In this document: one piece after another, positions 9,325 through 19,634 of the stretch | How positions within the stretch are numbered: the first letter of the stretch is position 1 | How the letters are laid out: every line of letters begins with the position of its first letter | Source of the DNA: Rhizobium cauense | Lineage (GTDB): Bacteria > Pseudomonadota > Alphaproteobacteria > Rhizobiales > Rhizobiaceae | Direction: 5' to 3' | DNA: 64,000 bases | NCBI RefSeq assembly: GCF_019511525.1 | Contig: NZ_JAEUAT010000005.1 | Location: 310,001 to 374,000, forward strand | Program-made: the position numbers and the translations under genes | The notes under the pieces: model-generated | Told to the model about the DNA's origin: nothing | What the model saw: only the letters and a program-made list of their open reading frames with translations | Database searches by the model: none

Positions 9325-9972
9325 TTGAAAACCGATCCCGAAATCTTCATCCGCGCCAATACTAGTCCGATGGCGCCGCCGCATGTGCCCGAAATTCGGC
9401 TGAATCTGGCGGACGAGGCCCACGACTTGTGGCTAAGGACGGAAGAGGAGCTTGCGGAAATCGGTCTGCCGCCACCCTTCTGGGCGTTCGCCTGGGCCGG
9501 TGGCCAGGGGCTGGCGCGCTACATACTCGACCATTCCCATGTCGTGACGGGCAAGCGCGTTCTCGATTTCGCCACAGGCTCCGGCCTCGTGGCGATTGCT
9601 GCGAAAATGGCGGGGGCGGCCAACGTCGTTGCGGCGGATATCGATCCTTGGACCGAAGCGGCCGTGCGGTTGAACGCTGCGTTGAACAAGGTCGAGATCG
9701 ACTTTGTCGGGCTCGATCTGATAGGCAGCAATGTCGACGCGGATATCCTGCTCGCTGGGGACGTCTTCTACGATAGCGACTTTGCCGCGGCGATCGTTCC
9801 GTGGTTCGAGATGCTCTGCCACCAGGGCATCACCGTTCTCGTCGGCGATCCAGGCCGAGCCTACCTTCCCAAGGAGCGGCTGGAATTATGCGCGGTGTAT
9901 CAAGTACCCGTCACGCGGGCGCTCGAGGACAGTGAAGTGAAGAGAACGACCGTCTGGCGCTTCACGGTCTGA
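9325..9972 (+). CDS. SAM-dependent methyltransferase, METTL20/ETFB-lysine type
   Basis: A class I methyltransferase of about 215 residues. It has PPFWAFAWAGGQ before the SAM site, VLDFATGSGL as motif I, ADIDPW as motif II, and GDVFYD followed later by GDPGRAYL. This set is characteristic of METTL20 (ETFBKMT), which methylates lysines of the electron-transfer flavoprotein beta subunit; a bacterial homologue from Agrobacterium has been studied. Target assignment here is inference. The start is uncertain: no ATG lies before the conserved region, so I took the TTG at 9325; TTG at 9319 or ATG at 9370 are alternatives. It ends overlapping the convergent gene at 9962. Confidence 0.75.
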   Translation: MKTDPEIFIRANTSPMAPPHVPEIRLNLADEAHDLWLRTEEELAEIGLPPPFWAFAWAGGQGLARYILDHSHVVTGKRVLDFATGSGLVAIAAKMAGAANVVAADIDPWTEAAVRLNAALNKVEIDFVGLDLIGSNVDADILLAGDVFYDSDFAAAIVPWFEMLCHQGITVLVGDPGRAYLPKERLELCAVYQVPVTRALEDSEVKRTTVWRFTV

Positions 9973-10486
9973 TGACGCAGACACCAGCCTCGTAAGAGCA
10001 ACTGCTGCTGCTTGTCGTGACGTTGATCACCTTCGCTTTGGGAGCAAGGGCAATGCCTCGCTGCTGGGCAGGGAAGCTATAGCCGCTGGCGCTCACATAG
10101 GTCCCGCCGTTGGTATCGTACACGTAGGAAGATCCCGCATAGGTGCCGCTCACGCCCCCGCTCAACGGCGGTTGAGCGAGGACAATGACGGTGCGTCCGC
10201 CGTAGCCGCCATATCCATTGTTGCCGCGATAGGGCAGCGAGGCGCGCTTGATGAACGGGGTGCGACCAGGGCGATAGGCGGACCGGCCGTATCCATCAGA
10301 GAAACGGACGCGCCCATCGTTCCATCCGCGGAAGGGGCGTCCGACGATTGTGGGAGTGTGGTGCCTGATGAATCCCTTGCCGCCGTGACGAGAGAACGAA
10401 TTCTTGCCGAAATCGCCCGCTGAGGTCGGCAGCGCGATCAGAGCCGCTGCGGCAAGCGAAACGAGCGTGGAGACAATCTTCAGCAT
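9962..10486 (-). CDS. Secreted Gly/Ser/Tyr-rich protein of unknown function
   Basis: A 174-residue protein with a clear signal peptide (MLKIVSTLVSLAAAALIALPTSAGD, cleavage near residue 24). The mature part is basic, with HGGKGFIRHH, then Gly/Tyr-rich stretches (NNGYGGYGG) and a short Cys-containing tail (SSCSYEAGVCVIRP) that could form a disulfide. I recognise no domain. The ATG at 10486 is favoured because it places the signal peptide at the N-terminus; longer in-frame starts lack one. It is a single gene, divergent from sdhC. Confidence 0.65.
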   Translation of the reverse strand: MLKIVSTLVSLAAAALIALPTSAGDFGKNSFSRHGGKGFIRHHTPTIVGRPFRGWNDGRVRFSDGYGRSAYRPGRTPFIKRASLPYRGNNGYGGYGGRTVIVLAQPPLSGGVSGTYAGSSYVYDTNGGTYVSASGYSFPAQQRGIALAPKAKVINVTTSSSSCSYEAGVCVIRP

Positions 10487-10798
10487 CGCGCGGAACTCCG
10501 AAAATGAAATGCTTAACAAAGTGTTAACGGCAAAATGCGCCAAAACTCTTGGATTGTCCAGAAGACCTTGTGCCACGTCAGGCGGCTGCTGGCGGTTGCG
10601 GCCGCTCAAGCGAGGTTCGCGCCACCCAGAGACGCAAATCGATTAAATTAAATTCGGGGTGCAATTATACTTGTCGTTAGGGGCTTACGTGATTAAACGT
10701 CGCCATTGATGCGACGCACACAAACAAATTTGTCATTCGTGTGATCGCCTTGAATGCTCCGAAAATGCGGAGCGCAGAGAAGACGCCGCGAGGTTCTG
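10487..10798. other. Intergenic region before sdhC
   Basis: About 312 bases between the secreted-protein gene and sdhC, with no convincing gene. It is AT-richer than its surroundings (for example gattaaattaaattc near 10640). It holds the perfect palindrome ACAAATTTGT at 10724-10733, flanked by CACAC at 10717-10721 and GTGTG at 10739-10743. It should contain the sdh promoter and, on the other strand, the promoter of the secreted protein; I cannot place a confident -35/-10 pair. A GCGAGG ribosome binding site precedes sdhC. Confidence 0.5.
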
Positions 10799-11194
10799 AT
10801 GGCGAATGTGACAAGTAACCGGCCCCTGTCGCCGCATTTGCAAATTTACAAACCAATCCCCACCATGGTCATGTCGATCGTTCACCGCATCACAGGCGGC
10901 GCGCTCTACGTTGGCACGCTGCTGGTTGCCTGGTGGCTGATCGCGGCTGCGACAGGCCAGGCTTACTACGATTGGGTCAACTGGATCCTCGGCAGCATCG
11001 TCGGCAAGCTCGTGCTGCTTGGCTACACCTGGGCCCTGCTTCACCACATGGTTGGCGGCTTTCGTCACTTCGTATGGGATCTTGGCTACGGCTTCGATAA
11101 AGAGGTCTCGACCAAGATGGCGAAGGCCTCAATCGTCATATCGCTCTGTCTGACCGTGCTGGTCTGGGTGATCGGCTTCCTCATTCGTCTCTGA
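10799..11194 (+). CDS. sdhC: Succinate dehydrogenase cytochrome b556 subunit
   Basis: Membrane anchor of complex II that helps bind heme b and ubiquinone. The 131-residue protein has the family signature [11 protein letters not shown] near the N-terminus, then [11 protein letters not shown] and [11 protein letters not shown] with candidate heme-ligand His, and three membrane helices. The ATG at 10799 follows a GCGAGG ribosome binding site; an in-frame ATG at 10754 would add a basic tail not found in the family. First gene of sdhCDAB. Confidence 0.95.
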   Translation: MANVTSNRPLSPHLQIYKPIPTMVMSIVHRITGGALYVGTLLVAWWLIAAATGQAYYDWVNWILGSIVGKLVLLGYTWALLHHMVGGFRHFVWDLGYGFDKEVSTKMAKASIVISLCLTVLVWVIGFLIRL

Positions 11195-11205
11195 AGGTTG
11201 TTCTC

Positions 11206-11586
11206 ATGGATATGCGTACCCCCCTGGGTAAGGTTCGCGGTCTTGGCTCGGCCAAGGAAGGCACCGATCATTTCTGGCGCCAGCGCGTTACGGCCGTTGC
11301 CAACGTTCCGCTCTTTATTTTCTTCATCGTCTTCATGATCGTTCATGCGGGCGAGCCCTATGCCGATGTCGTTCGCGCTTTGTCGAACCCCTTCGTGGCC
11401 GTCGTCATGGGCCTGATGGTCATCTCGGGCATCATTCATATGCGGCTCGGAATGCAGGTCATCATCGAGGACTATGTGCACGGAGAGTTCGCCAAGATCG
11501 GGCTGCTGATGCTCAACACATTCTTCTCGATCCTGATGGCGGGGCTCTGTCTCTTCGCCATTCTGAAAATTGCATTCGTAGGATAA
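11206..11586 (+). CDS. sdhD: Succinate dehydrogenase hydrophobic membrane anchor
   Basis: Second membrane anchor of complex II. The 126-residue protein has three hydrophobic helices (about residues 35-53, 62-84 and 97-122), with His residues in MIVHAGEP and IIHMRLGMQ positioned for heme and quinone. The N-terminal [12 protein letters not shown] segment is typical of alphaproteobacterial SdhD. It starts 11 bases after sdhC and ends 7 bases before sdhA. Confidence 0.93.
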   Translation: MDMRTPLGKVRGLGSAKEGTDHFWRQRVTAVANVPLFIFFIVFMIVHAGEPYADVVRALSNPFVAVVMGLMVISGIIHMRLGMQVIIEDYVHGEFAKIGLLMLNTFFSILMAGLCLFAILKIAFVG

Positions 11587-11593
11587 CCGTATC

Positions 11594-13435
11594 ATGGCAC
11601 CGACTTCACCCGCTCAGAATGGGAAGGCCTACAAGTACGTCGATCACTCATATGACGTGATTGTCGTCGGCGCCGGCGGCGCCGGTCTTCGCGCCACGCT
11701 CGGCATGGCCGAACAGGGTTTCCGCACGGCCTGCATCACCAAGGTGTTCCCGACCCGCTCGCATACCGTCGCAGCCCAGGGCGGTATTGCTGCCTCGCTG
11801 CAGAACATGACGCCCGACAGCTGGCAGTGGCACCTCTATGACACCGTCAAGGGTTCCGACTGGCTCGGCGACGTCGACGCCATGCAGTATCTCGCCATGG
11901 AAGCGCCGAAGGCGGTCTATGAGCTCGAGCACTACGGCGTGCCGTTCTCGCGCAACGAGGAAGGCAAGATCTACCAGCGTCCGTTCGGCGGCCACATGCA
12001 GAACTTCGGCGAGGGCCCGCCGGTCCAGCGCACCTGCGCCGTTGCCGACCGTACGGGCCACGCGATCCTGCACACGCTCTACGGTCAGTCGCTGCGCAAC
12101 AACGCAGAGTTCTTCATCGAATACTTCGCGCTCGACCTGATCATGTCGGACGACGGCAGCCGCTGCACGGGCGTCGTTGCCTGGTGCCTCGACGACGGCA
12201 CGATCCATCGCTTCGCCGCCAAGATGGTGGTGCTGGCGACCGGTGGCTACGGCCGCGCCTATTTCTCGGCAACGTCAGCCCATACTTGCACCGGCGACGG
12301 CGGCGGCATGGTTGCACGCGCCGGTCTGCCGCTGCAGGACATGGAGTTCGTTCAGTTCCACCCGACCGGCATTTACGGTTCGGGCTGTCTCATCACCGAA
12401 GGTGCGCGCGGTGAAGGTGGTTACCTCGTTAATTCCGAGGGCGAACGCTTCATGGAACGCTATGCGCCTTCTGCAAAGGACCTCGCCTCGCGCGACGTCG
12501 TTTCGCGCTGCATGACGCTTGAGATCCGCGAAGGCCGTGGCGTCGGCAAGGCCAAGGACCACATCTTCCTGCACCTCGACCATCTCGATCCGGCCGTCCT
12601 GCACGAACGCCTGCCCGGCATCTCGGAGAGCGCGAAGATCTTCGCCGGCGTCGACGTGACACGCGAGCCGATCCCGGTTCTGCCGACCGTTCACTACAAC
12701 ATGGGCGGTATTCCGACCAACTACTGGGGCGAAGTGCTGAACGCTGACAGCTCCAACCCGGAACGGGTCATTCCTGGCCTGATGGCCGTCGGTGAAGCCG
12801 GTTGCGCCTCGGTGCACGGTGCGAACCGTCTCGGCTCCAACTCGCTGATTGATCTCGTGGTCTTCGGCCGTGCCGCTGCGATCCGCGCCGGCGAGGTGAT
12901 CGACCGCGCGGCGCCGGTGCCGCATCTGAACGTCGCCGCCTGCGACAAGATCATGGAGCGTTTCGATCGTCTCCGCCACGCCAGCGGCGGCACGCCGACG
13001 GCGCATCTTCGCGAGAAGATGCAGCGCGCCATGCAGGAAGACGCGGCCGTGTTCCGCACGCAGGAATCGCTGGAGTCCGGTTGCCGCCGCATCTCGGCCA
13101 TCTGGCAGGAAATGCGCGACATCAAGGTCACCGACCGCTCGCTGATCTGGAACTCCGATCTCGTCGAGACGCTGGAGCTCCAAAACCTGATGGCGAACGC
13201 CATCACGACGATCTACGGCGCCGAAGCGCGCAAGGAGAGCCGTGGTTCGCATGCTCGCGAGGACTACACGGAAGGCGCCTTTGCCGGCCGCGACGACGTC
13301 AACTGGCGCAAGCACACGCTCGCCTGGGTCAATGAGGCCGGCGACGTGACGCTCGACTATCGCCCGGTTCACACCGAGCTTATCGCAGAGGGTATCGATC
13401 CGAAGAAGATCGCGCCCAAGGCTCGCGTGTACTAA
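11594..13435 (+). CDS. sdhA: Succinate dehydrogenase flavoprotein subunit
   Basis: Oxidises succinate to fumarate with covalently bound FAD on the cytoplasmic face. The 613-residue protein has the dinucleotide-binding motif [11 protein letters not shown] (residues 24-34), the FAD-attachment His in [11 protein letters not shown] (His57), the active-site segment around [11 protein letters not shown], and [11 protein letters not shown] near the second FAD contact. Length is normal. It is followed after 12 bases by sdhB. Confidence 0.97.
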   Translation: MAPTSPAQNGKAYKYVDHSYDVIVVGAGGAGLRATLGMAEQGFRTACITKVFPTRSHTVAAQGGIAASLQNMTPDSWQWHLYDTVKGSDWLGDVDAMQYLAMEAPKAVYELEHYGVPFSRNEEGKIYQRPFGGHMQNFGEGPPVQRTCAVADRTGHAILHTLYGQSLRNNAEFFIEYFALDLIMSDDGSRCTGVVAWCLDDGTIHRFAAKMVVLATGGYGRAYFSATSAHTCTGDGGGMVARAGLPLQDMEFVQFHPTGIYGSGCLITEGARGEGGYLVNSEGERFMERYAPSAKDLASRDVVSRCMTLEIREGRGVGKAKDHIFLHLDHLDPAVLHERLPGISESAKIFAGVDVTREPIPVLPTVHYNMGGIPTNYWGEVLNADSSNPERVIPGLMAVGEAGCASVHGANRLGSNSLIDLVVFGRAAAIRAGEVIDRAAPVPHLNVAACDKIMERFDRLRHASGGTPTAHLREKMQRAMQEDAAVFRTQESLESGCRRISAIWQEMRDIKVTDRSLIWNSDLVETLELQNLMANAITTIYGAEARKESRGSHAREDYTEGAFAGRDDVNWRKHTLAWVNEAGDVTLDYRPVHTELIAEGIDPKKIAPKARVY

Positions 13436-13447
13436 GAGGATCTGGAC

Positions 13448-14227
13448 ATGGTTGAACTCGCTCTCCCCAAGAACTCCCAGATCCGCGAAGGCAAGGTGTG
13501 GCCGAAGCCGGCTGGCGCCAAGAACACCCGCGAATTCCGGGTCTACCGTTGGAGCCCGGATGACGGCCAGAACCCGTCGATCGACACCTTCTACATCGAT
13601 GCCGACGATTGCGGCCCGATGGTGCTCGATGGCCTGCTCTACATCAAGAACAAGATCGATCCGACGCTGACGCTGCGCCGTTCCTGTCGTGAGGGCATCT
13701 GCGGCTCCTGCGCGATGAATATCGATGGCACGAATACGCTCGCCTGCACGAAGGGCATGGACGAGATCAAGGGCTCGGTGAAAATCTATCCGCTGCCGCA
13801 CATGCCCGTCGTCAAGGACCTGGTTCCTGATCTCACCAACTTCTACGCCCAGCACCGTTCGATCGAGCCGTGGCTGAAGACGGTTTCGCCGACGCCGGCG
13901 AAGGAATGGAAGCAGAGCCACGAGGATCGTCAGAAACTCGACGGCCTTTACGAGTGCATTCTCTGCGCCTGCTGCTCGACCTCCTGTCCGAGCTACTGGT
14001 GGAACGGCGATCGTTACCTCGGTCCGGCCGTTCTCCTGCAGGCCTACCGCTGGCTGATCGATAGTCGTGACGAAGCAACCGGCGAGCGCCTCGACAATCT
14101 CGAGGATCCCTTCCGTCTCTATCGGTGCCATACGATCATGAACTGTGCGCAGACCTGCCCGAAGGGTCTGAACCCGGCCAAGGCGATTGCCGAAATCAAG
14201 AAGATGATGGTCGAGCGCCGCGTCTGA
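13448..14227 (+). CDS. sdhB: Succinate dehydrogenase iron-sulfur subunit
   Basis: Carries electrons from FAD to quinone through three iron-sulfur clusters. In the 259 residues, Cys80, Cys85, Cys88 and Cys100 ([10 protein letters not shown], then LAC) hold the [2Fe-2S] cluster. [12 protein letters not shown] and the later [11 protein letters not shown] hold the [4Fe-4S] and [3Fe-4S] clusters. It is the last gene of the operon and a rho-independent terminator follows. Confidence 0.97.
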   Translation: MVELALPKNSQIREGKVWPKPAGAKNTREFRVYRWSPDDGQNPSIDTFYIDADDCGPMVLDGLLYIKNKIDPTLTLRRSCREGICGSCAMNIDGTNTLACTKGMDEIKGSVKIYPLPHMPVVKDLVPDLTNFYAQHRSIEPWLKTVSPTPAKEWKQSHEDRQKLDGLYECILCACCSTSCPSYWWNGDRYLGPAVLLQAYRWLIDSRDEATGERLDNLEDPFRLYRCHTIMNCAQTCPKGLNPAKAIAEIKKMMVERRV

Positions 14228-14238
14228 TCAATCAAAGC

Positions 14239-14268
14239 AAAAGGGTCGCTGACGCGGCCCTTTTCTTT
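14239..14268 (+). terminator. Rho-independent terminator of sdhCDAB
   Basis: An 11-bp stem (aaaagggtcgc paired with gcggccctttt, one G-T wobble), a 4-base loop and a T-rich tail begin 11 bases after the sdhB stop. Confidence 0.85.
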
Positions 14269-14451
14269 ATCCGATCACGAAGCCTTGATTTGTGCAGGAT
14301 TGCGCCAAATTTGTCTCGGGTTTACGGCGTTGCTCCCGCAACGACACAATTTCTCCTCGCGCTGGCTTGATTCAACACAGCCTTTCAAGATAATTCCGCC
14401 GTGATTGCGCGGCAACTTCAGGACAATACTGGAAAAATCAGGAGTATCATG

Positions 14452-14961
14452 ATGCAGTTCAGACATGTGGCGACAGGTCTCGTAGTCATTCTGTCGTTAG
14501 CTGGCTGCCAGCGCACCGCATATAATGATGCAAGCTTTTCTGCCCCGGCGCCTCTAACGGCACAGCCGGTTCCTTCCGTTCAGGGCGGGCAGCTTCCGCC
14601 GCCTTCCGGCACATCCCAGTTCCCGGCAGCTCCGACGAGCGCGGCGCCTGTCGCCGGTGGCCAGCCTGGCGCCATGGCAGCGAACGCGATGGATGTCACC
14701 AAGGAATCCATGGTCGGCAGCTGGCGCGTCAATGGGTCGTGCGACATGTTCCTGACACTTACCAATCTCGGCAGTGGCTCGCGTGGCGGCACGCGCGGCT
14801 GTGTCGGTGAGTTGACGGCGATGGGCTCCTGGGAAGTTTCCGGCAAGCAGGTTATCCTGAAGGACCGCAGCGGCAACCAGATCGGCAGCGTCTACAAGAC
14901 CGCCGAGAACGCCTTCAGCGGCCAGACCAACACTGGGCAGCCGATCGGCCTCAGCCGTTAA
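14452..14961 (+). CDS. Omp10-like lipoprotein with AprI/Inh-type domain
   Basis: A 169-residue outer-membrane lipoprotein candidate. The signal peptide ends in the lipobox LAGC, with the lipidated Cys near residue 19. A Pro/Ala/Gln-rich linker follows, and then, from about residue 80, a small beta-barrel domain of the AprI/Inh protease-inhibitor type ([25 protein letters not shown]). Brucella Omp10 has this architecture. The start was taken at 14452 because AGGAG at 14440-14444 is 7 bases upstream; the adjacent ATG at 14449 is only 4 bases away. A role as a protease inhibitor is unproven for this group. Confidence 0.8.
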   Translation: MQFRHVATGLVVILSLAGCQRTAYNDASFSAPAPLTAQPVPSVQGGQLPPPSGTSQFPAAPTSAAPVAGGQPGAMAANAMDVTKESMVGSWRVNGSCDMFLTLTNLGSGSRGGTRGCVGELTAMGSWEVSGKQVILKDRSGNQIGSVYKTAENAFSGQTNTGQPIGLSR

Positions 14962-15009
14962 AAGATTGGGCGGCGCAGGCCGCCGATCCTGCATAGGCGG
15001 ACTTCCTTT

Positions 15010-16173
15010 ATGCAACCCATGCCAGACTACTCCCTGAGCGTCAGCGAACAGTTGAAATCGCTGACGGTTTCGGGCGCGCTTCAAGTCGATTCAGCCCAGA
15101 TGCATGTGGCGAAGTGCCTGGATCGGGTGCTGTCGGGATTGAAGCAGCGGCGACCGGCGGCAAAGACGAGTGCGCTAGGCTGGCTGTTCGCCAACAAGAA
15201 AAAGCCGTCGGAATCGGTCAAGGGACTATATATTCACGGCAGCGTCGGCCGCGGCAAGACGATGCTGATGGACATGTTCTTCGGAATGGCGCCTTGCACG
15301 AAGAAGCGCAGGGCGCATTTCCACGAATTCATGGCCGATGTGCACAACCGTATCGCGGCGCACCGCCTGAAGCTGAAGCAGGGCGAGACGAAGCAGGCCG
15401 ATCCGATTCCGGTGGTCGCTGCAGCTCTTTACCACGAAGCCGAACTGCTCTGCTTCGATGAATTCACGGTGACAGACATTGCGGACGCGATGATTTTGTC
15501 GCGGCTTTTTTCGGAGCTGTTCCGGCACGGCTGCGTGCTTGTCGCCACCTCCAACGTCGAGCCCAACAACCTCTACAAGGACGGCCTCAATCGAAGCCTC
15601 TTCCTGCCCTTTGTCGATCTGTTGAAACGATATGTCGAGGTCGTGACGCTAGACTCTCCGACCGATTATCGGATGGAGAAAGTCGACAGTCAGCCTGTCT
15701 ATCTCACACCCATCGATGAGCGCACCGACATGGCAATGGAGGCGTCGTGGACCCAGGCGCTGCATGGTCGAAAGGCGCAACCTCTCGAGATCCCGATGAA
15801 GGGGCGTTCGATACACGTTCCGCTCGCGGCCGATCGTATCGCCCGGTTTTCCTTTGCCGATCTTTGCGAGAAACCTCTCGGTGCCGCGGACTTTCTGGCG
15901 ATCGCCGAGCGCTTCGACGCGGTCTTCATCGACCACATACCATTGCTGGGGCCGGAGAAGCGGAACCAGATCAAGCGCTTCATTATCCTGATCGATGCGC
16001 TTTACGATCACGCGGTACGGCTCTATGTGTCCGCTGCAGCGATGCCTGAAAACTTGTTGACACAGGCGCGTGGTACCGAGGGCTTCGAATTCGATCGGAC
16101 GGTTTCGCGTCTCTTCGAAATGCGCAGCGCGGATTATCTGGCTTTGCATCAAGGGCGGCGGGCCGCAGAGTAA
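15010..16173 (+). CDS. zapE: Cell division protein ZapE (AFG1-like ATPase)
   Basis: A 387-residue AFG1/ZapE P-loop ATPase. Walker A is GSVGRGKT (residues 77-84) and Walker B is LLCFDEFTVTDI near residue 155. The conserved ATSNVEPNNLYKDGLNR segment follows near residue 180, and the C-terminal part holds the family SRLFEMRS segment. In E. coli ZapE associates with the Z ring under low oxygen or stress; the mitochondrial relative AFG1/LACE1 acts in protein quality control of respiratory subunits. It stands alone between the Omp10-like gene and mdh. The start could also be the ATG at 15019. Confidence 0.9.
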   Translation: MQPMPDYSLSVSEQLKSLTVSGALQVDSAQMHVAKCLDRVLSGLKQRRPAAKTSALGWLFANKKKPSESVKGLYIHGSVGRGKTMLMDMFFGMAPCTKKRRAHFHEFMADVHNRIAAHRLKLKQGETKQADPIPVVAAALYHEAELLCFDEFTVTDIADAMILSRLFSELFRHGCVLVATSNVEPNNLYKDGLNRSLFLPFVDLLKRYVEVVTLDSPTDYRMEKVDSQPVYLTPIDERTDMAMEASWTQALHGRKAQPLEIPMKGRSIHVPLAADRIARFSFADLCEKPLGAADFLAIAERFDAVFIDHIPLLGPEKRNQIKRFIILIDALYDHAVRLYVSAAAMPENLLTQARGTEGFEFDRTVSRLFEMRSADYLALHQGRRAAE

Positions 16174-16192
16174 CGTTTTGGTGACAAATTAT

Positions 16193-16208
16193 CTTACGTT
16201 TACGTAAG
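16193..16208. promoter_or_regulatory. Perfect inverted repeat before mdh (candidate operator)
   Basis: CTTACGT and ACGTAAG flank a 2-base centre, giving a 7+2+7 palindrome in an AT-rich stretch 146 bases upstream of the mdh start. The size and symmetry fit a dimeric repressor or activator site. The cognate regulator is not in the window. Confidence 0.5.
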
Positions 16209-16251
16209 AATTTTACTATCTAAACGATTGAAATTCCTTGCTCAAAAATAA

Positions 16252-17316
<1,065 letters not shown>

Positions 17317-17356
17317 TCAGACCGCGCGCTGACGCAATCCAAACAGGAATAGATCC

Positions 17357-18550
17357 ATGAATATTCATGAATATCAGGCCAAGGCTCTGCTGAAGGGCTA
17401 TGGCGCGCCGGTCGCAAAAGGTGTGGCGATCCTCAAGGTCGAGGAAGCCGAAGCTGCTGCCAAGTCGCTTCCGGGCCCGCTTTACGTGGTCAAGAGCCAG
17501 ATCCATGCCGGCGGCCGCGGCAAGGGCAAGTTCAAGGAACTCGGTCCCGACGCCAAGGGCGGCGTTCGTCTCGCCAAGTCGATTGACGAAGTCGTTGCTC
17601 ACGCCAAGGAAATGCTCGGCAACACGCTGGTAACGGCGCAGACGGGCGAAGCTGGCAAGCAGGTCAATCGCCTCTACATCGAAGACGGCGCCGACATCGA
17701 GCGCGAACTCTATTGCTCGCTGCTGGTCGACCGCTCGGTCGGTCGCGTTGCCTTCGTCGTTTCGACCGAAGGCGGCATGGACATCGAGGCTGTCGCTCAC
17801 GACACGCCCGAGAAGATCCACACGATCGCCATCGATCCGGAAGCCGGCGTCACCGCTGCTGACGTCGCTGCGATCTCCAAGGCTCTCGAACTGAGCGGCG
17901 CTGCCGCCGAAGACGCCAAGTCGCTGTTCCCGGCGCTCTACAAGGCATTCGGCGAGAAGGACATGGCTCTCCTCGAGGTCAACCCGCTGATCGTCATGAA
18001 GGATGGCCATCTGCGCGTTCTCGACGCCAAGATGTCGTTCGACGGCAATGCGCTGTTCCGCCACGACGACGTCAAGGCACTGCGCGACGAGACAGAAGAG
18101 GACGCCAAGGAAATCGAGGCCTCGAAGTGGGATCTCGCCTACGTGGCTCTCGACGGCAACATCGGCTGCATGGTCAACGGCGCAGGCCTTGCCATGGCGA
18201 CGATGGACATCATCAAGCTCTACGGCAAGGAGCCGGCAAACTTCTGCGACGTCGGCGGTGGCGCCGGCAAGGAGAAGGTCGCTGCAGCCTTCAAGATCAT
18301 CACGGCTGACCCGAAGGTCGAGGGCATCCTCGTCAACATCTTCGGCGGCATCATGCGTTGCGACGTCATTGCCGAAGGCGTTGTCGCAGCTGTGCAGGAA
18401 GTCGGTCTGAAGGTTCCGCTCGTCGTTCGCCTCGAAGGCACCAACGTCGAACTCGGCAAGAAAATCCTCAACGAGTCGGGTCTGGCGATTACGGCTGCCG
18501 ACGATCTCGACGACGCGGCGAAGAAGATTGTCGCGGCGATCAAGGCCTAA
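17357..18550 (+). CDS. sucC: Succinyl-CoA synthetase beta subunit
   Basis: Makes ATP or GTP from succinyl-CoA together with SucD. The 397-residue protein begins [12 protein letters not shown], the standard start. It contains the ATP-grasp region ([12 protein letters not shown] near residue 46) and the C-terminal ligase domain with [10 protein letters not shown] and VRLEGTNVE. Spacing is 40 bases from mdh and 18 bases to sucD, consistent with one transcript. Confidence 0.97.
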   Translation: MNIHEYQAKALLKGYGAPVAKGVAILKVEEAEAAAKSLPGPLYVVKSQIHAGGRGKGKFKELGPDAKGGVRLAKSIDEVVAHAKEMLGNTLVTAQTGEAGKQVNRLYIEDGADIERELYCSLLVDRSVGRVAFVVSTEGGMDIEAVAHDTPEKIHTIAIDPEAGVTAADVAAISKALELSGAAAEDAKSLFPALYKAFGEKDMALLEVNPLIVMKDGHLRVLDAKMSFDGNALFRHDDVKALRDETEEDAKEIEASKWDLAYVALDGNIGCMVNGAGLAMATMDIIKLYGKEPANFCDVGGGAGKEKVAAAFKIITADPKVEGILVNIFGGIMRCDVIAEGVVAAVQEVGLKVPLVVRLEGTNVELGKKILNESGLAITAADDLDDAAKKIVAAIKA

Positions 18551-18568
18551 TCCGGAAGGACCGAAAGA

Positions 18569-19474
18569 ATGTCTATTCTCGTCAACAAAGACACCAAGGT
18601 TCTCGTTCAGGGCCTGACCGGCAAGACCGGCACCTTCCACACCGAACAGGCGCTTGCCTATTACGGCACCAAGATGGTCGGCGGTATTCACCCGAAGAAG
18701 GGTGGCGAAACCTGGTCGTCGGGCGTCGACGGCACGGTGCTTCCGATCTTCGCAAGCGTTGCCGAAGCCAAGGAGCGAACCGGCGCCGATGCGACCGTGA
18801 TCTACGTCCCGCCGGCAGGTGCTGCTGATGCGATCATCGAGGCGATCGAGGCCGAAATCCCGTTCATCACCTGCATCACCGAGGGCATCCCGGTCATGGA
18901 CATGGTGCGCGTCAAGGCAAAGCTAGACAAGTCGAAGTCGCGCCTGCTCGGCCCGAACTGCCCGGGTATCCTGACGCCGGAAGAATGCAAGATCGGCATC
19001 ATGCCGGGCTCGATCTTCCGCAAGGGTTCGGTCGGTATTGTCTCGCGCTCTGGCACGCTGACCTACGAAGCCGTGTTCCAGACGTCCAACGAAGGTCTCG
19101 GCCAGACGACGGCCGTCGGCATCGGCGGCGACCCGGTCAAGGGTACCGAGTTCATCGACGTGCTCGAGATGTTCCTGGCAGACGAAGCCACGACCTCGAT
19201 CATCATGATCGGCGAAATCGGCGGCTCGGCTGAAGAAGATGCAGCCCAGTTCCTGATCGACGAAGCCAAGAAGGGCCGCAAGAAGCCAATGGCAGGCTTC
19301 ATCGCCGGCCGCACCGCTCCGAAGGGCCGCACCATGGGCCATGCCGGCGCTGTGGTTTCCGGTGGCAAGGGCGACGCGGAATCGAAGATCGCCGCCATGG
19401 AATCGGCTGGCATCAAGGTTTCGCCTTCGCCGGCACGCCTCGGCAAGACGCTGGTTGAAGTCCTCAAGGGCTAA
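18569..19474 (+). CDS. sucD: Succinyl-CoA synthetase alpha subunit
   Basis: CoA-binding, phosphorylated subunit of succinyl-CoA synthetase. The 301-residue protein has [14 protein letters not shown] near the N-terminus (CoA domain), [10 protein letters not shown] near residue 130, and the active-site segment [13 protein letters not shown] near residue 253 whose His is phosphorylated. A strong hairpin terminator follows the stop, so sucCD may be transcribed partly independently of sucA. Confidence 0.97.
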   Translation: MSILVNKDTKVLVQGLTGKTGTFHTEQALAYYGTKMVGGIHPKKGGETWSSGVDGTVLPIFASVAEAKERTGADATVIYVPPAGAADAIIEAIEAEIPFITCITEGIPVMDMVRVKAKLDKSKSRLLGPNCPGILTPEECKIGIMPGSIFRKGSVGIVSRSGTLTYEAVFQTSNEGLGQTTAVGIGGDPVKGTEFIDVLEMFLADEATTSIIMIGEIGGSAEEDAAQFLIDEAKKGRKKPMAGFIAGRTAPKGRTMGHAGAVVSGGKGDAESKIAAMESAGIKVSPSPARLGKTLVEVLKG

Positions 19475-19486
19475 ACCAATCTATAT

Positions 19487-19520
19487 CCCGGGCAGCGGTT
19501 GCACCGCCTGCCCGGGTTTT
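19487..19520 (+). terminator. Hairpin terminator between sucD and sucA
   Basis: The arms cccgggcag and ctgcccggg, extended by cggt/accg with one bulged C, form a long stem followed by TTTT. It lies 12 bases after the sucD stop. The following 114 bases before sucA hold no gene and may contain a sucA promoter. Confidence 0.75.
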
Positions 19521-19634
19521 GACCTCGAAATGAAATGAGCCGCGGACAGGCGGCTGACGACAGATGCGGCAAGCCGGTCGAGTATCCGGCAAAATCACAA
19601 GTCAGGAGGCGGACGAAAGCGTCCGCGTGTAACC

